The translations under genes were made by a program, and so were the position numbers. Below, one piece after another: positions 28,266-36,570 of a stretch of 64,000 bases of DNA. Origin of the DNA: Brevibacterium luteolum (GTDB taxonomy: Bacteria; Actinomycetota; Actinomycetes; Actinomycetales; Brevibacteriaceae); the NCBI RefSeq assembly GCF_013004595.1, contig NZ_JABEMC010000001.1, positions 248,001-312,000 on the forward strand, read 5' to 3'. Position 1 is the first letter of the stretch, and each line of letters begins with the position of its first letter. The notes beneath the pieces are model-generated. The model was not told the origin of the DNA. It did no database searches and saw only the letters and a list, made by a program, of their open reading frames with translations.

Positions 28266-31142
28266 GCTGCCTTCCTCGACGCTGATGACGACCTTGCCGT
28301 CGATGATCTCGGCGGTGCCGAAGACGTCGATGCTCACCGTATCGTCATAGCTCTCCGTTTCCCCGAACAGGCTGTATTTGCCGGTGATGAGCGCGGATCC
28401 GCTGGATTCTGAGGTGATGTGCCACTTCGAGGCCTCGTCCGGCTCGGAGCCGCCATAGTAGCCGTACCCGTAGCCGCCGTCGCTCAGGCTGATCTCCGGG
28501 TACTCCTCGATCGACCACTTGACGTCTGTGACCTCGGAGTAGGTTGCCGACCGGGAGCCGAACGGGCATCCGGCCGGCTCGGTCTCCGCCTTCCCAGCGC
28601 ACGAGTCCAGCAGGCTGCGCACCTGCTTGTTGACCTCATCGGTGAACGCCTGCGTCGGCGTGGCCTGCAGCACCGGCAGCTCCCCGCCGGCTTCCTCTGC
28701 GGAGGTGCCTTCGAAGAACGCCCGCGTCTGCACCTCGTCGGCCTCCAGATAGTCCGAGGAGTCGGCCAAGCTGACGGTGTAGAGCGCCGGGAAGGCCGGC
28801 AGGCTGAGCATCCCGTCGGCGGTCGGGACGGTCACGCCGTTGACGTTGACCTGGCTGAGGTTCGGGGTCTCGACGACGACCTGGCCGAGCCCCGGGGAGG
28901 CCAGCCGCCAGTCGTTGAAGAAGATTCCGCGCTTGCCGACCTTGCGCACGTCCATCGTGACGTCGCTCTTCGAACCGCCGAGGTCGAATTCGGCGGTGAC
29001 GACGGCGGTGTCGCCATCGACCTCCGTGTCGGTGATCGAGATGCTGTCCGGACGCGCGGCGGCGTTGCTGAGCACCTCGTTGGTCAGCAGTGTGCGCTCC
29101 TCGGCAGGCACGTCGACATCAGCTAGGGCCAGGGCCCCTTCGGCGTCGCCGCTGGAGAGCTTCGACAGGTAGGAGCGCACGACCCCGTCGGGGCCGTAGA
29201 GTCGTGAGTTGATCTGCCCGACAGCGATGACGCCGGCGATGAGCGCGAGGACGAGCGCTCCAGCAGTGATGCCCCAGATCTTGGCTCTGCGCCGGTCGAT
29301 CGGCTGCGGCGGGCCCATCGGCGCGGCCGCGTATCCCGGCGGTGGCGGCGGGGCGGCCTGCACCGGTCCCGAGGCGGTGTAGGGTGCCGCTGCCACAGCC
29401 GGTGCCGAGGTGGCAGGTGGGGCGCTCGGCGGAGGTGGCGTCACTGCTCCACCCGGGGCCGCTGGTCCGCTTGGGTCCGCCGGCCCGCCTGGGGGTGCGA
29501 CCGGGGTAGGAGGTGTCTTCATGTCCGGGTGGCGGAGCGCACCGCGCGGTTCACTGATGCCCAGCGGCTGGCCCCAGTATGGGTGGACGGCGCGACCGCC
29601 CAGCCAGGCGGCCAGCTGCGGCATCGTGAGCGCGATGCGGGGTGCGATCGTGATGACGAGGACCTCGATGAGCAGACCCCAGAGGGCGAAGATGAGGAAC
29701 GTCCACGGCAGCAGGCCGACACTGAGGTTCAGCATCGCCGGGATGTCGCTGCCGAGCAGGTCAGCACCCTGTCCGCTGGCCCGGCCGCTGACCTTGACTG
29801 GCAGAAGCACGAGTGAGAGCAGTCCCCACAGCAGGCCGAAGGCGACCGGCAGGTGCCAGATCGACGTCCACGGACTGGAGACGCCGGGCTGGTGGGCCCA
29901 GCTTGGCCGGCGCGTGACGGCTGCGGCGATCGCAGCGATGAAGACGGCCAGCAGCACGGCGAGCAGACCGAGCCACAGGGTTCCCGGGATCGTGTCGCTG
30001 AACATCGTGACGGCCGACGAACCGCCCTCGTGGCTGTCTCCGGCCAGTGCGCGGCCGCTGGCGGACAGGCCGCCGAAGTGGGTCAGCGCTGCCATCATGA
30101 GGGCGGCGGTGCCGGCGAGCAGCGGCACGAAGCTGCCGTGGACATCGAAGTGCAGCGGCAGGACGAAGAAGCTGACGATGAGGAAGATCGCGCCGACGAT
30201 GACGAGATGCAGCAGCGCGGTGCGCGCAGGGGCAGCGGCGTAGCGCAGCCACGGGAGGCCGGCGGCATCGCAGCCGCGGTGGTGGCCGAGGATCCGGCCG
30301 ATGGTCGTGGCGATGAGGATGAAGATGAGCGGCAGGAAGAACGTCCGCGGGGTCACGGCGGAGAATTCGAGGGAGGCTGAGAAGTAGTCCTCGGTGATGT
30401 TCGAACGCGAGGCGAAGATGAGCTGGAGCAGGAACAGCACAGTGGTCAGCGCCAGGGTCGTCAGGCCGATGCGGATCCAGAACCCCGCGACGGTGCGCGA
30501 GGGGTGGCGCCGTTCGCTGAACATCGACCACCACACCAGGGCGCTCGTGAACACGGCGGTGATGAGCAGCGGCGCGCCGGCGAAGTGCACTGCCGCTGAG
30601 GCGCTCAGCTCGTCGAAGGCCTGACCGCTGAAGCGCAGGGCGGCTGACCCGCCGAGGGCGAGGGCGAAGAGGATGAAGGGCAGCACGAAGCCGAGCGATC
30701 CGGTCGGCAGGTCCTCACCGAAGTCCGTGATGGCGTCGTTGATGGTGGAGACGACGATGACGGAGATGATGAGCGAGGCGATGAAGCCGGCTGCCAGTCC
30801 GATCGCCGCGGTCACGAGGCCCTCGCGGATCGTCGCCCCGTCGATGGGGCCCTGGCGGGCCGGGAACTGGCCGGTGGGGTAGCCGTAGGCTCCCTGCTGC
30901 GGCTGCGAGCCCGGGTAGGGCCCGGCGGGCTGGCTGTACGCCTGCTGCCCGTAGGGCTGTTGGCCGTAGACCGGCTGCGAACCGGTCATCGGCTGTCCGG
31001 AGGCAGGCTGGGAACCGGGGGCTGGCTGCGGGCCGGTGGCCGACTGCGGCGGAACGGGAGGGGGCGACGGGATGCCCTGCTGACCGGGGTTCGAGCCGGG
31101 GGTGTTCTCGGGTGGCTGTTCCGGTGGCAGCTGGTCGGTCAT
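28257..31142 (-). CDS. large multi-domain membrane protein of unknown function
   Basis: 961 residues. The first 95 or so are Pro/Gln/Gly/Ser-rich with repeats of GSQPASGQPMTGSQPVYGQQ type. About ten membrane segments follow (about 105-545), then a second proline-rich stretch (about 550-625, APPPPPGYAAAPMG), one more membrane helix (about 632-653) and a 300-residue external C-terminal part. That part begins with a fold resembling small secreted stress domains (GPDGVVRSYLSKLSSGDAEGALALAD) and has two cysteines that could pair. I cannot assign a family. Ribosome site AAGGAG precedes ATG 31142. It is divergent from another Pro/Gln-rich membrane protein, with which it shares a symmetric promoter region (31276-31308). 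Confidence 0.75.
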   Translation of the reverse strand: MTDQLPPEQPPENTPGSNPGQQGIPSPPPVPPQSATGPQPAPGSQPASGQPMTGSQPVYGQQPYGQQAYSQPAGPYPGSQPQQGAYGYPTGQFPARQGPIDGATIREGLVTAAIGLAAGFIASLIISVIVVSTINDAITDFGEDLPTGSLGFVLPFILFALALGGSAALRFSGQAFDELSASAAVHFAGAPLLITAVFTSALVWWSMFSERRHPSRTVAGFWIRIGLTTLALTTVLFLLQLIFASRSNITEDYFSASLEFSAVTPRTFFLPLIFILIATTIGRILGHHRGCDAAGLPWLRYAAAPARTALLHLVIVGAIFLIVSFFVLPLHFDVHGSFVPLLAGTAALMMAALTHFGGLSASGRALAGDSHEGGSSAVTMFSDTIPGTLWLGLLAVLLAVFIAAIAAAVTRRPSWAHQPGVSSPWTSIWHLPVAFGLLWGLLSLVLLPVKVSGRASGQGADLLGSDIPAMLNLSVGLLPWTFLIFALWGLLIEVLVITIAPRIALTMPQLAAWLGGRAVHPYWGQPLGISEPRGALRHPDMKTPPTPVAPPGGPADPSGPAAPGGAVTPPPPSAPPATSAPAVAAAPYTASGPVQAAPPPPPGYAAAPMGPPQPIDRRRAKIWGITAGALVLALIAGVIAVGQINSRLYGPDGVVRSYLSKLSSGDAEGALALADVDVPAEERTLLTNEVLSNAAARPDSISITDTEVDGDTAVVTAEFDLGGSKSDVTMDVRKVGKRGIFFNDWRLASPGLGQVVVETPNLSQVNVNGVTVPTADGMLSLPAFPALYTVSLADSSDYLEADEVQTRAFFEGTSAEEAGGELPVLQATPTQAFTDEVNKQVRSLLDSCAGKAETEPAGCPFGSRSATYSEVTDVKWSIEEYPEISLSDGGYGYGYYGGSEPDEASKWHITSESSGSALITGKYSLFGETESYDDTVSIDVFGTAEIIDGKVVISVEEGSGY
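29363..29379 (-). repeat. variant of the dispersed repeat in a proline-rich linker
   Basis: The minus strand reads CACCGCCTCGGGACCGG, sharing the first 12 bases with the exact repeat. It encodes TASGPV in the second proline-rich linker of the large membrane protein. Confidence 0.45.
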
Positions 31143-31275
31143 GACGGCTCCTTGGCTCAGTCGCCTTCGCCTGGGGAGGGGCGAAGCTGCTGCGACGTCG
31201 ATTCAGTTCTCGTCTCCCACTGGGCGCCGAGTGATTCGCGCGACGGTGAGCGAATCACAAGGCACCTTGGCGCCC

Positions 31276-31308
31276 ACCATACAAGAACCTGAGCGTGCTG
31301 TGTATGGT
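31276..31308. promoter_or_regulatory. symmetric divergent promoter region
   Basis: An 8-bp perfect inverted repeat, ACCATACA-N17-TGTATGGT, places a TATGGT -10-like box on the plus strand (31303-31308) and an identical one on the minus strand (31281-31276). Each points to one of the two divergent Pro/Gln-rich membrane protein genes. The -35 zone of each overlaps the -10 of the other, so the genes would compete for or share RNA polymerase or a symmetric regulator. Confidence 0.45.
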
Positions 31309-31365
31309 TCATAAGAGAACAGTCAGTCCATGGGTGAGGTGCCGCCGAGGACAGGAGACAGAGCC

Positions 31366-32214
31366 ATGAGTGTTCCGCCCCAGGGAAATCCGCAGCACAA
31401 CGGCTGGAACCAGCCGCAGGGCCACTGGCCTGCGCCACAGCAGCCCCAGCAGCCGCAAGGCCACTGGCCGACGCCCCCACAACAGCCGCAACAGCAGCCT
31501 GCACAAGCACCCCAGCAGCAGCCCCACCCCCAAGCCGGCTACCCTCCCTATGTCCAGCAGCCCGGCCAGCCCTACACCGCCGGCCCGCAGCCTCCGCAGC
31601 AGCGCAAGAAGCGCGGCCCCTGGCCGATCATCCTCGGCATCCTCCTCGTCCTGGCGCTCGGTGGCGGCCTCGGCTGGGGCGCCATCCAGCTGTTCGGCAA
31701 GGACGACGAATCCGATGCCACCGCAGCCCCGAGCGCACCGCCGTCTGCCGCTCCGACCGAGGACCCAACCGGTGCGGAAACCGGCGACCAGGGTGAGGAC
31801 GCCACCGGTGATCCGACCGACGGCGCCCTGCCCGACGACCCGGCTGAGGCGCTCAAACAGCGCATCGACACCGACGCCTCGGCGGTGGCCGCCGACATCG
31901 AGGGCAGCTGGGTGCCGCAGCTGAGCTCGAAGAAGGTCGGCCTCGAAGCCGAGGGCCGCACCTGGGATGAGCAGGCGATCCTCGATGAGCACGAGCGGCT
32001 GCGAGAGGAGCACCCGCGCGTCAAGCTGCTGTGGTCGGGGGACTACGCGAGCTTCAAGAGCAAGGACTTCTACGTCACGATCGTCGGGATCACCTTCGAC
32101 GACCCCGACCAGGCGCTCGCCTGGTGCGGTTCGCACGGCCTCGATGCCGACTCCTGCTACGCGAAGAAGATCAGCACCACCGGCGGCCACGACGGCACGA
32201 CGAAGACGCGCTGA
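31366..32214 (+). CDS. Pro/Gln-rich single-pass membrane protein of unknown function
   Basis: 282 residues from ATG 31366 (ribosome site AGGAGA); an in-frame GTG-type start 12 codons upstream is less likely. Residues 1-90 are almost only Gln, Pro, His and Trp, with two PQGHWP repeats. A KKRG stop-transfer charge cluster and a membrane helix follow (about 93-115, GPWPIILGILLVLALGGGLGWGA). An acidic Asp/Ala/Pro linker leads to a compact C-terminal domain (about 180-282) with two cysteines in AWCGSHGLDADSCYAK that could form a disulfide outside the cell. The C-terminal domain vaguely recalls SPOR-like repeats but I cannot support that. The next gene overlaps its stop. Confidence 0.75.
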   Translation: MSVPPQGNPQHNGWNQPQGHWPAPQQPQQPQGHWPTPPQQPQQQPAQAPQQQPHPQAGYPPYVQQPGQPYTAGPQPPQQRKKRGPWPIILGILLVLALGGGLGWGAIQLFGKDDESDATAAPSAPPSAAPTEDPTGAETGDQGEDATGDPTDGALPDDPAEALKQRIDTDASAVAADIEGSWVPQLSSKKVGLEAEGRTWDEQAILDEHERLREEHPRVKLLWSGDYASFKSKDFYVTIVGITFDDPDQALAWCGSHGLDADSCYAKKISTTGGHDGTTKTR

Positions 32215-32759
32215 TGACCACCCGCAGCCAGGACACCGCGGCGATCGCACGCGCCACCGGCCGCAGGTGGGCCGAGATCACCGACACCTTCGCAGCTGCC
32301 GGCGGTGAGTCGCTGTCCCACCGCGAGCTCGCCGACGTCGCGGCAGGGCTCTTCACCGGCGTCGACAATCCCGACTGGTGGGCCCAGGGCGCGGCGGTGG
32401 CCTCTGAGCAGCAGATCGGCCGCCGGCTGCCCGGCCAGCGCGTCGACGGGACCTTCGAAGTCAGCGTCACGAAGACCGTGTCCGGTGATCCCGATGATGC
32501 GCTGGCGGCCTTCGAGGCGCTCATGGCCGGTCGCAGCGAGCTGGGCGGGATCCCCTTCGCCGAGGCGCCGGTGACCTCGCGGACGCAGAAGTGGCGGTAC
32601 TGGCGGGTGCCGTTGTCAGACGGCACCCGGATCGCCGTGACGATCGGCACCCGCCGGCCCGGCGCCTCGGGCGTGGCCGTGCAGGTCAGCCGGCTCACCG
32701 GCCCCGAGGCGGTCGAGACGTGGCGGGAGTGCGTGCGCAGTCTGCTGGCTGGGATGTGA
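32214..32759 (+). CDS. DUF4287-like hypothetical protein
   Basis: 181 residues, start ATG overlapping the previous stop (TGATG). The segment DNPDWWAQGAAVASEQQIGRRLPGQRVDGTFEVSVTKTV resembles the DUF4287 signature, where WWAQ and a nearby EQ-G-R are conserved; the second half (WRYWRVPLSDGTRIAVTIG) may be an SRPBCC-like strand region. Proteins of this type are cytoplasmic and uncharacterised. Coupling to the membrane protein upstream suggests co-expression; a functional link is unproven. Confidence 0.7.
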   Translation: MTTRSQDTAAIARATGRRWAEITDTFAAAGGESLSHRELADVAAGLFTGVDNPDWWAQGAAVASEQQIGRRLPGQRVDGTFEVSVTKTVSGDPDDALAAFEALMAGRSELGGIPFAEAPVTSRTQKWRYWRVPLSDGTRIAVTIGTRRPGASGVAVQVSRLTGPEAVETWRECVRSLLAGM

Positions 32760-32795
32760 GCAGACAGCCCGCTGCGCCGGGACTACCATGACGAC

Positions 32796-33407
32796 ATGAC
32801 CGGCCACCAGCCCCACCTGCACACGGATGAGAACGAGCCCACCGCCTCGGCGCCGGTGTGGGCCGAACGCGACTTCGCCCACCGGCGGCTCCCCGGCGGG
32901 CTCATCATGCGCAGGGCGCGCACAAGCGATGTCGCTGCGATCCGCAGGCTCGTCCAGCCGCTGGTCGATGAGCGGATCCTCGTGGCCAAGGAGGCCGTCA
33001 ACTACTTCGAGGGCCTGCACGAGTTCCGGCTCGTCGCCGACCCGGACGCTCCCGGTGGGGAGCGGGTCGTCGGCTGTGCGGCGCTGCACGTGCTGTGGGA
33101 GGACCTCGCCGAGGCACGCACCGTGGCGACCGACCCGGACTACCGGGGGCGGGGGATCGGACGGATGCTCATGGAGCAGCTGCTGGCCGACGCCCAGGCG
33201 ATCGGGGTGAAGCGCGTGTTCTGCCTGACGTTCGAGACCCGGTTCTTCGCCTCGCTCGGCTTCGAGGAGATCACCGGCACCCCGGTCTCACCGGAGGTCT
33301 ACGTCGAGCTGCTGCACTCCCATGACGAGAACACCGCCGAGTTCCTCGACCTCGCCCGCGTCAAGCCGAACACCCTGGGCAACTCGCGGATGATGAAGCA
33401 CCTCTGA
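32796..33407 (+). CDS. argA: amino-acid N-acetyltransferase (GNAT, actinobacterial ArgA type)
   Basis: 203 residues. The GNAT core carries the acetyl-CoA motif VATDPDYRGRGIGRMLMEQLL (R-G-x-G-I-G at about 121-126), with IMRRARTSDVAAIRRLVQPLVDERILV before it and VFCLTFETRFFASLGFEEI after. This is the pattern of the short GNAT-only N-acetylglutamate synthases of actinobacteria (M. tuberculosis Rv2747 type), first step of arginine synthesis. ATG 32796 lies six bases after a TACCAT -10 box with no ribosome site, predicting a leaderless mRNA. The first 35 residues are an extension that includes PTASAP, encoded by a repeat variant. Confidence 0.85.
   Translation: MTGHQPHLHTDENEPTASAPVWAERDFAHRRLPGGLIMRRARTSDVAAIRRLVQPLVDERILVAKEAVNYFEGLHEFRLVADPDAPGGERVVGCAALHVLWEDLAEARTVATDPDYRGRGIGRMLMEQLLADAQAIGVKRVFCLTFETRFFASLGFEEITGTPVSPEVYVELLHSHDENTAEFLDLARVKPNTLGNSRMMKHL
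32840..32856 (+). repeat. variant of the dispersed repeat in the argA N-terminal extension
   Basis: CACCGCCTCGGCGCCGG, sharing the 11-base core CACCGCCTCGG. It encodes TASAPV in the poorly conserved N-terminal extension. Confidence 0.4.
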
Positions 33408-33419
33408 GCCGCCGGTGCC

Positions 33420-33435
33420 AGGGCCCCGGGGCCCT
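33420..33435. terminator. 16-bp palindrome between convergent argA and mutY
   Basis: AGGGCCCCGGGGCCCT is a perfect palindrome in the 34-base space between two convergent stops. Without a proper loop or T-run it is a weak terminator candidate, but its location fits bidirectional termination. Confidence 0.35.
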
Positions 33436-33441
33436 ACGGCT

Positions 33442-34443
33442 TCAGTGCGGCAGGTGCAGCCCGGCTCGGCTCTCGGCGGCCAGCCCGTCGGCGATGAGTG
33501 CGTCGATGAGCCGGCCGATCCGCTGCCCGTCGCCGAGCTCGCGCACCCGCAGGATCGCCGTCTCCACCGCCTCGTGCGTGGCGCCCTGCGCATCGAACGT
33601 GCCATCGGGCCCGCTGTCGAATTCCGTCGCCGAGGCGGTGAACAGGTCGCGGGCGACCGGCGCCTCGGCGGCCTTGAGGACGGCCATGATCGCCCCGCGC
33701 AGCTGCCGGTCCGTGCCGTGCCACGCCTGGGTTTTGGGTTTCCGGGCCGGGTCGTCGCCGGCGGGGCGGCCGGCGGCCAGCCAGTGGCACTGCTCGGCCA
33801 GCGGGCAGACCTCACACGCCGGGTTGCGGGAGGTGCACACGAGCGCGCCGAGCTCCATGACCCCGGCGTTCCATGCCACGTGGCGGGCGTCCGGTCCGTC
33901 GGCGGGCACGAACTCGGCGGCCCAGGCGGTCTCGGACTTGGTCAGCGCGCCCTTGGGGTGGGCGTGGCCGTCGAAGACGCGGGCGAGGACGCGGCGGATG
34001 TTGACGTCGAGGACGGTGGTGCGCCGCCCGCAGGCGAACGAGGCGACTGCGGCGGCGGTGTAGGCGCCGATGCCGGGGAGTGCGCGCAGCGTCTCCTCAT
34101 CACACGGCACCCGGTCGCCGTGCTCGGCGGCGATGACGGCCGCGCACTCCTTCAGGCGCAGGGCCCGGCGCGGGTAGCCGAGCGAATCCCAGGCGCGCAG
34201 CACCTCGGCGGTGGGCGCGGCAGCGAGGTCGGACGGGGCCGGCCAGCGGGCCATCCAGTCCCGCCACCGGGGCACGACGCGGGCGACCGGGGTCTGCTGG
34301 GACATGATCTCGGAGACGAGCACCGCCCACGCCGAGGTGCCCGGCGCTCGCCACGGCAGGTCGCGGGCGTGGGCGTCGAACCAGGTGAGGACCGCCTCGT
34401 GCGCGGCGGCGAGGTCGGTTTCGGCAGGTGTCCGGTGTGTCAT
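33442..34443 (-). CDS. mutY: A/G-specific adenine glycosylase
   Basis: 333 residues. It removes adenine mispaired with 8-oxoguanine. The helix-hairpin-helix LRALPGIGAYTAAAVASFA and catalytic aspartate region (TVLDVNIRRVLAR) are present, as is the [4Fe-4S] cysteine set C-x6-C-x2-C-x5-C in CTSRNPACEVCPLAEQC. The SQQTPVARVVPRW segment near residue 50 is the usual QQT motif. The C-terminal NUDIX-like MTH1 domain of E. coli MutY is much reduced, as often in actinobacteria. It is divergent from the next gene with only 38 bases between starts. A repeat variant (33624-33640) encodes TASATE. Confidence 0.95.
   Translation of the reverse strand: MTHRTPAETDLAAAHEAVLTWFDAHARDLPWRAPGTSAWAVLVSEIMSQQTPVARVVPRWRDWMARWPAPSDLAAAPTAEVLRAWDSLGYPRRALRLKECAAVIAAEHGDRVPCDEETLRALPGIGAYTAAAVASFACGRRTTVLDVNIRRVLARVFDGHAHPKGALTKSETAWAAEFVPADGPDARHVAWNAGVMELGALVCTSRNPACEVCPLAEQCHWLAAGRPAGDDPARKPKTQAWHGTDRQLRGAIMAVLKAAEAPVARDLFTASATEFDSGPDGTFDAQGATHEAVETAILRVRELGDGQRIGRLIDALIADGLAAESRAGLHLPH
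33624..33640 (-). repeat. variant of the dispersed repeat within mutY
   Basis: The minus strand reads CACCGCCTCGGCGACGG. The same 17 bases recur on the minus strand at 49291-49307, inside an unrelated gene read in the opposite direction. Confidence 0.45.
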
Positions 34444-34481
34444 CGTCGTCGCTTACAGCTGCAGCCCGTAGGCTTCAGGTG

Positions 34482-35240
34482 ATGTCTCCTTCTGCGCGTG
34501 GTCAGGGTTCCCAGCGGCGCCGGCCGAGTTCGGCTCGCGGCGCGCGCCCGGCAGCCCGCTCGACGGCTGGCTCCGGTGGCGGCGGCCCGCGCCGCCCCGA
34601 CCCTGCAGTCTATCGCCGCCGGCGCATCGTCGTCGGCGTGCTCGCCCTCATCGTCGTCTGCCTGCTCGTGCTCGGCATCGTGCTCATGGTCAAGGCGATC
34701 CAGAAGGTGCGCCAGGACTCCCGCGATCAGGCCGCAGCCGAGGCGGCGGCCGCCCAGTCGCCGGAACCGACCCTCCCAGCCCCGACCGGGGACGAGGCCT
34801 CGGGCGCCTGCCCGGCCGATGCCGTGGAGATCATCGCCGGGACCGATGAGGGATCCTACGCGCCCGGCGCCTCGGCGACCCTGGAGCTGACGGTGAAGAA
34901 CAACCACGACGTCGCCTGTGCGATCTCGGTGGGCCCGGAGCATCAGGTCTTCGAGATCCGCCAGGACGGCAAGACGCAGTGGTCGACGGAGTACTGCACG
35001 CCGGGTGGCGACGAGGCGGATGAGGACGTGCGCGTCTTCGCCCCGGGCACCGAGCGCAAGTCGACGCTCAAGTGGCAGATGATCCCAACGGACAAGAACT
35101 GCAACCGCACCGGTGACTCGTTCAAGGCAGGCGAGTACGAACTGGTGACGAAGCTCGGTGAGGTGGAGAGCAAACCCGCGCGGTTCACCGTCGAGGAGCC
35201 GTCGCCGGAGCCGACCGAGAAGCCCGAAGGCGAGGGCTGA
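34482..35240 (+). CDS. membrane-anchored extracellular protein of unknown function
   Basis: 252 residues. A basic, serine-rich cytoplasmic segment (1-46) is followed by a membrane helix (about 48-70, IVVGVLALIVVCLLVLGIVLM), an Ala/Glu/Pro linker, and an Ig-like external domain (about 118-240) with four cysteines (ACPADAV, VACAIS, EYCTPG, NCNRTG) that could form two disulfides. The layout resembles DUF4232-type or other small beta-sandwich domains. ATG 34482 is seven bases after a TAGGCT -10 box, so it is probably leaderless. Its promoter overlaps the start region of divergent mutY. The stop is followed by short repeats containing more TGA codons. Confidence 0.72.
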   Translation: MSPSARGQGSQRRRPSSARGARPAARSTAGSGGGGPRRPDPAVYRRRRIVVGVLALIVVCLLVLGIVLMVKAIQKVRQDSRDQAAAEAAAAQSPEPTLPAPTGDEASGACPADAVEIIAGTDEGSYAPGASATLELTVKNNHDVACAISVGPEHQVFEIRQDGKTQWSTEYCTPGGDEADEDVRVFAPGTERKSTLKWQMIPTDKNCNRTGDSFKAGEYELVTKLGEVESKPARFTVEEPSPEPTEKPEGEG

Positions 35241-35246
35241 GCGCAG

Positions 35247-35299
35247 GGCTGACGTTGAGGGCTGACCGACGCTGACCGACGCGGTCAGGGCTGACCGAC
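35247..35299. repeat. short repeats after the stop codon
   Basis: GCTGACCGAC occurs at 35261-35270, 35271-35280 and 35290-35299, and AGGGCTGA-like units precede it, echoing the gene's own GAGGGCTGA end. Several extra TGA triplets result; those at 35250 and 35256 are in frame with the upstream gene. Confidence 0.55.
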
Positions 35300-35314
35300 C
35301 CGAATGAGTTGTCG

Positions 35315-36427
35315 TCAGTTCTCGTGGACTTCCTCTTCGATGCGGTTGAGGCCCTCGCGCACGATCCGCGCGCGGTGCTCGCCGACGCCCTCGACGGATT
35401 TGAGCTCTGAGAGCTCAGCAGCCAGCAGCTCGGTGAAGCGGCCGAAGTGCTCGGCGAGCCGGTCGACGACCATCGGGGGCACGCGGCGGATGGTCGAGAG
35501 CAGCCGGTAGCCCAGCGGGTAGACGTAGCGGTCGAGGGATTCGCTGGCAGCTGAGGATCCGATGGTGCGGGCGACGATGTCGATGTCGATGAGGTCGTGG
35601 CCGGGCAGCGCGGCGAGATTGAGCAGGACGTCCTCGATCGAGTCGTGTTCGGGGATCGCGTCGATGTAGTCGCGCAGCAGGTGGTACTGGCTGTCATTGC
35701 GGGGCCCGACGAGCTCATCATGCTGCAGGGTGATGAGGCGGGCGTCGTCGCCGAGTTCGAGGATGTAGGTCTGGATCTCCTCCGAGATCCGGCGCACCAT
35801 CTCCTGGCGCTGTAGAACGACGAGCATATCGGCCAGGGTGGCCCGGTCGACGATCTCCAGGTACGTCAGCGTTGCGGTGACCTCGTCGAGGCGGTGCTTG
35901 TAGCGCTCCAGGGTGTCGAGGGCCTGGTTGGCGCGGGCGAGGATCCTGTCGGAGGTCTCGAGCACGTGCCGGATGCTGTGCACGTAGACCTGGATGATCT
36001 GCATCGACTGGCTGACGGAGATGACGGGGAATCCGGTCTGCTTGGCCACGCGCTCAGCGGTGCGGTGGCGGGTGCCGGATTCCTGTGTGTCGATCGAGGG
36101 ATCGGGCAGCAGCTGCACGCCTGCGGTGTGGATGTGGGAGGCGTCGCGGCTGAGCACGATGGCGCCGTCGAGCTTGGCGAGCTCGCGCAGGCGGGTGGCG
36201 GAGAATTCGATGTCGATGTTGAACCCGCCGGTGGAGATCGAGTCGACGACCTTCGATGAGCCGAGCACGATGAGCGCACCTGTGCGGCCGCGCAGCACTC
36301 GTTCGAGGCCGTCGCGCAGCTCAGTGCCCGGAGCGACTGCTGCGAGAGTGGAGAGGACGAGATCGTAGCTGGTCTGGTCGACCTCGCGCTGAGCGTCAAG
36401 GAAAAGGGGATTTCGCGCCGCGCGCAC
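35315..36427 (-). CDS. disA: DNA integrity scanning diadenylate cyclase DisA
   Basis: 370 residues. It makes cyclic di-AMP from two ATP and slows when it meets branched DNA. The N-terminal cyclase domain has the catalytic DGA (residues 87-89) and RHR (120-122, in SGTRHRTAE) motifs. A helical spine follows, then a C-terminal helix-hairpin-helix DNA-binding domain (about 310-365, LKSVEGVGEHRARIVREGL). The length matches the octameric family. It starts at GTG 36427 with GGAGAG six bases upstream. radA lies directly upstream on the same strand, the usual pairing; RadA inhibits DisA activity in Bacillus and mycobacteria. Confidence 0.97.
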   Translation of the reverse strand: MRAARNPLFLDAQREVDQTSYDLVLSTLAAVAPGTELRDGLERVLRGRTGALIVLGSSKVVDSISTGGFNIDIEFSATRLRELAKLDGAIVLSRDASHIHTAGVQLLPDPSIDTQESGTRHRTAERVAKQTGFPVISVSQSMQIIQVYVHSIRHVLETSDRILARANQALDTLERYKHRLDEVTATLTYLEIVDRATLADMLVVLQRQEMVRRISEEIQTYILELGDDARLITLQHDELVGPRNDSQYHLLRDYIDAIPEHDSIEDVLLNLAALPGHDLIDIDIVARTIGSSAASESLDRYVYPLGYRLLSTIRRVPPMVVDRLAEHFGRFTELLAAELSELKSVEGVGEHRARIVREGLNRIEEEVHEN

Positions 36428-36570
36428 CTATGCTCTCCGATCAATGTCTACGGTCCTCTCAGTAGGCTAGCGAACCGTGTGGCACCCCGGCGGGGAATAC
36501 TGTTGCGAATGAGCAACAGTTGTGTTGCCGATCTGCCGCAATCGTCGGGGCAAGGGGTGTTGTTGTGTGG

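Noticed and set aside
35247..35299. Post-stop repeats as a CRISPR-like or satellite array
   Set aside because: Units are only 7-10 bases, irregularly spaced and without spacers.
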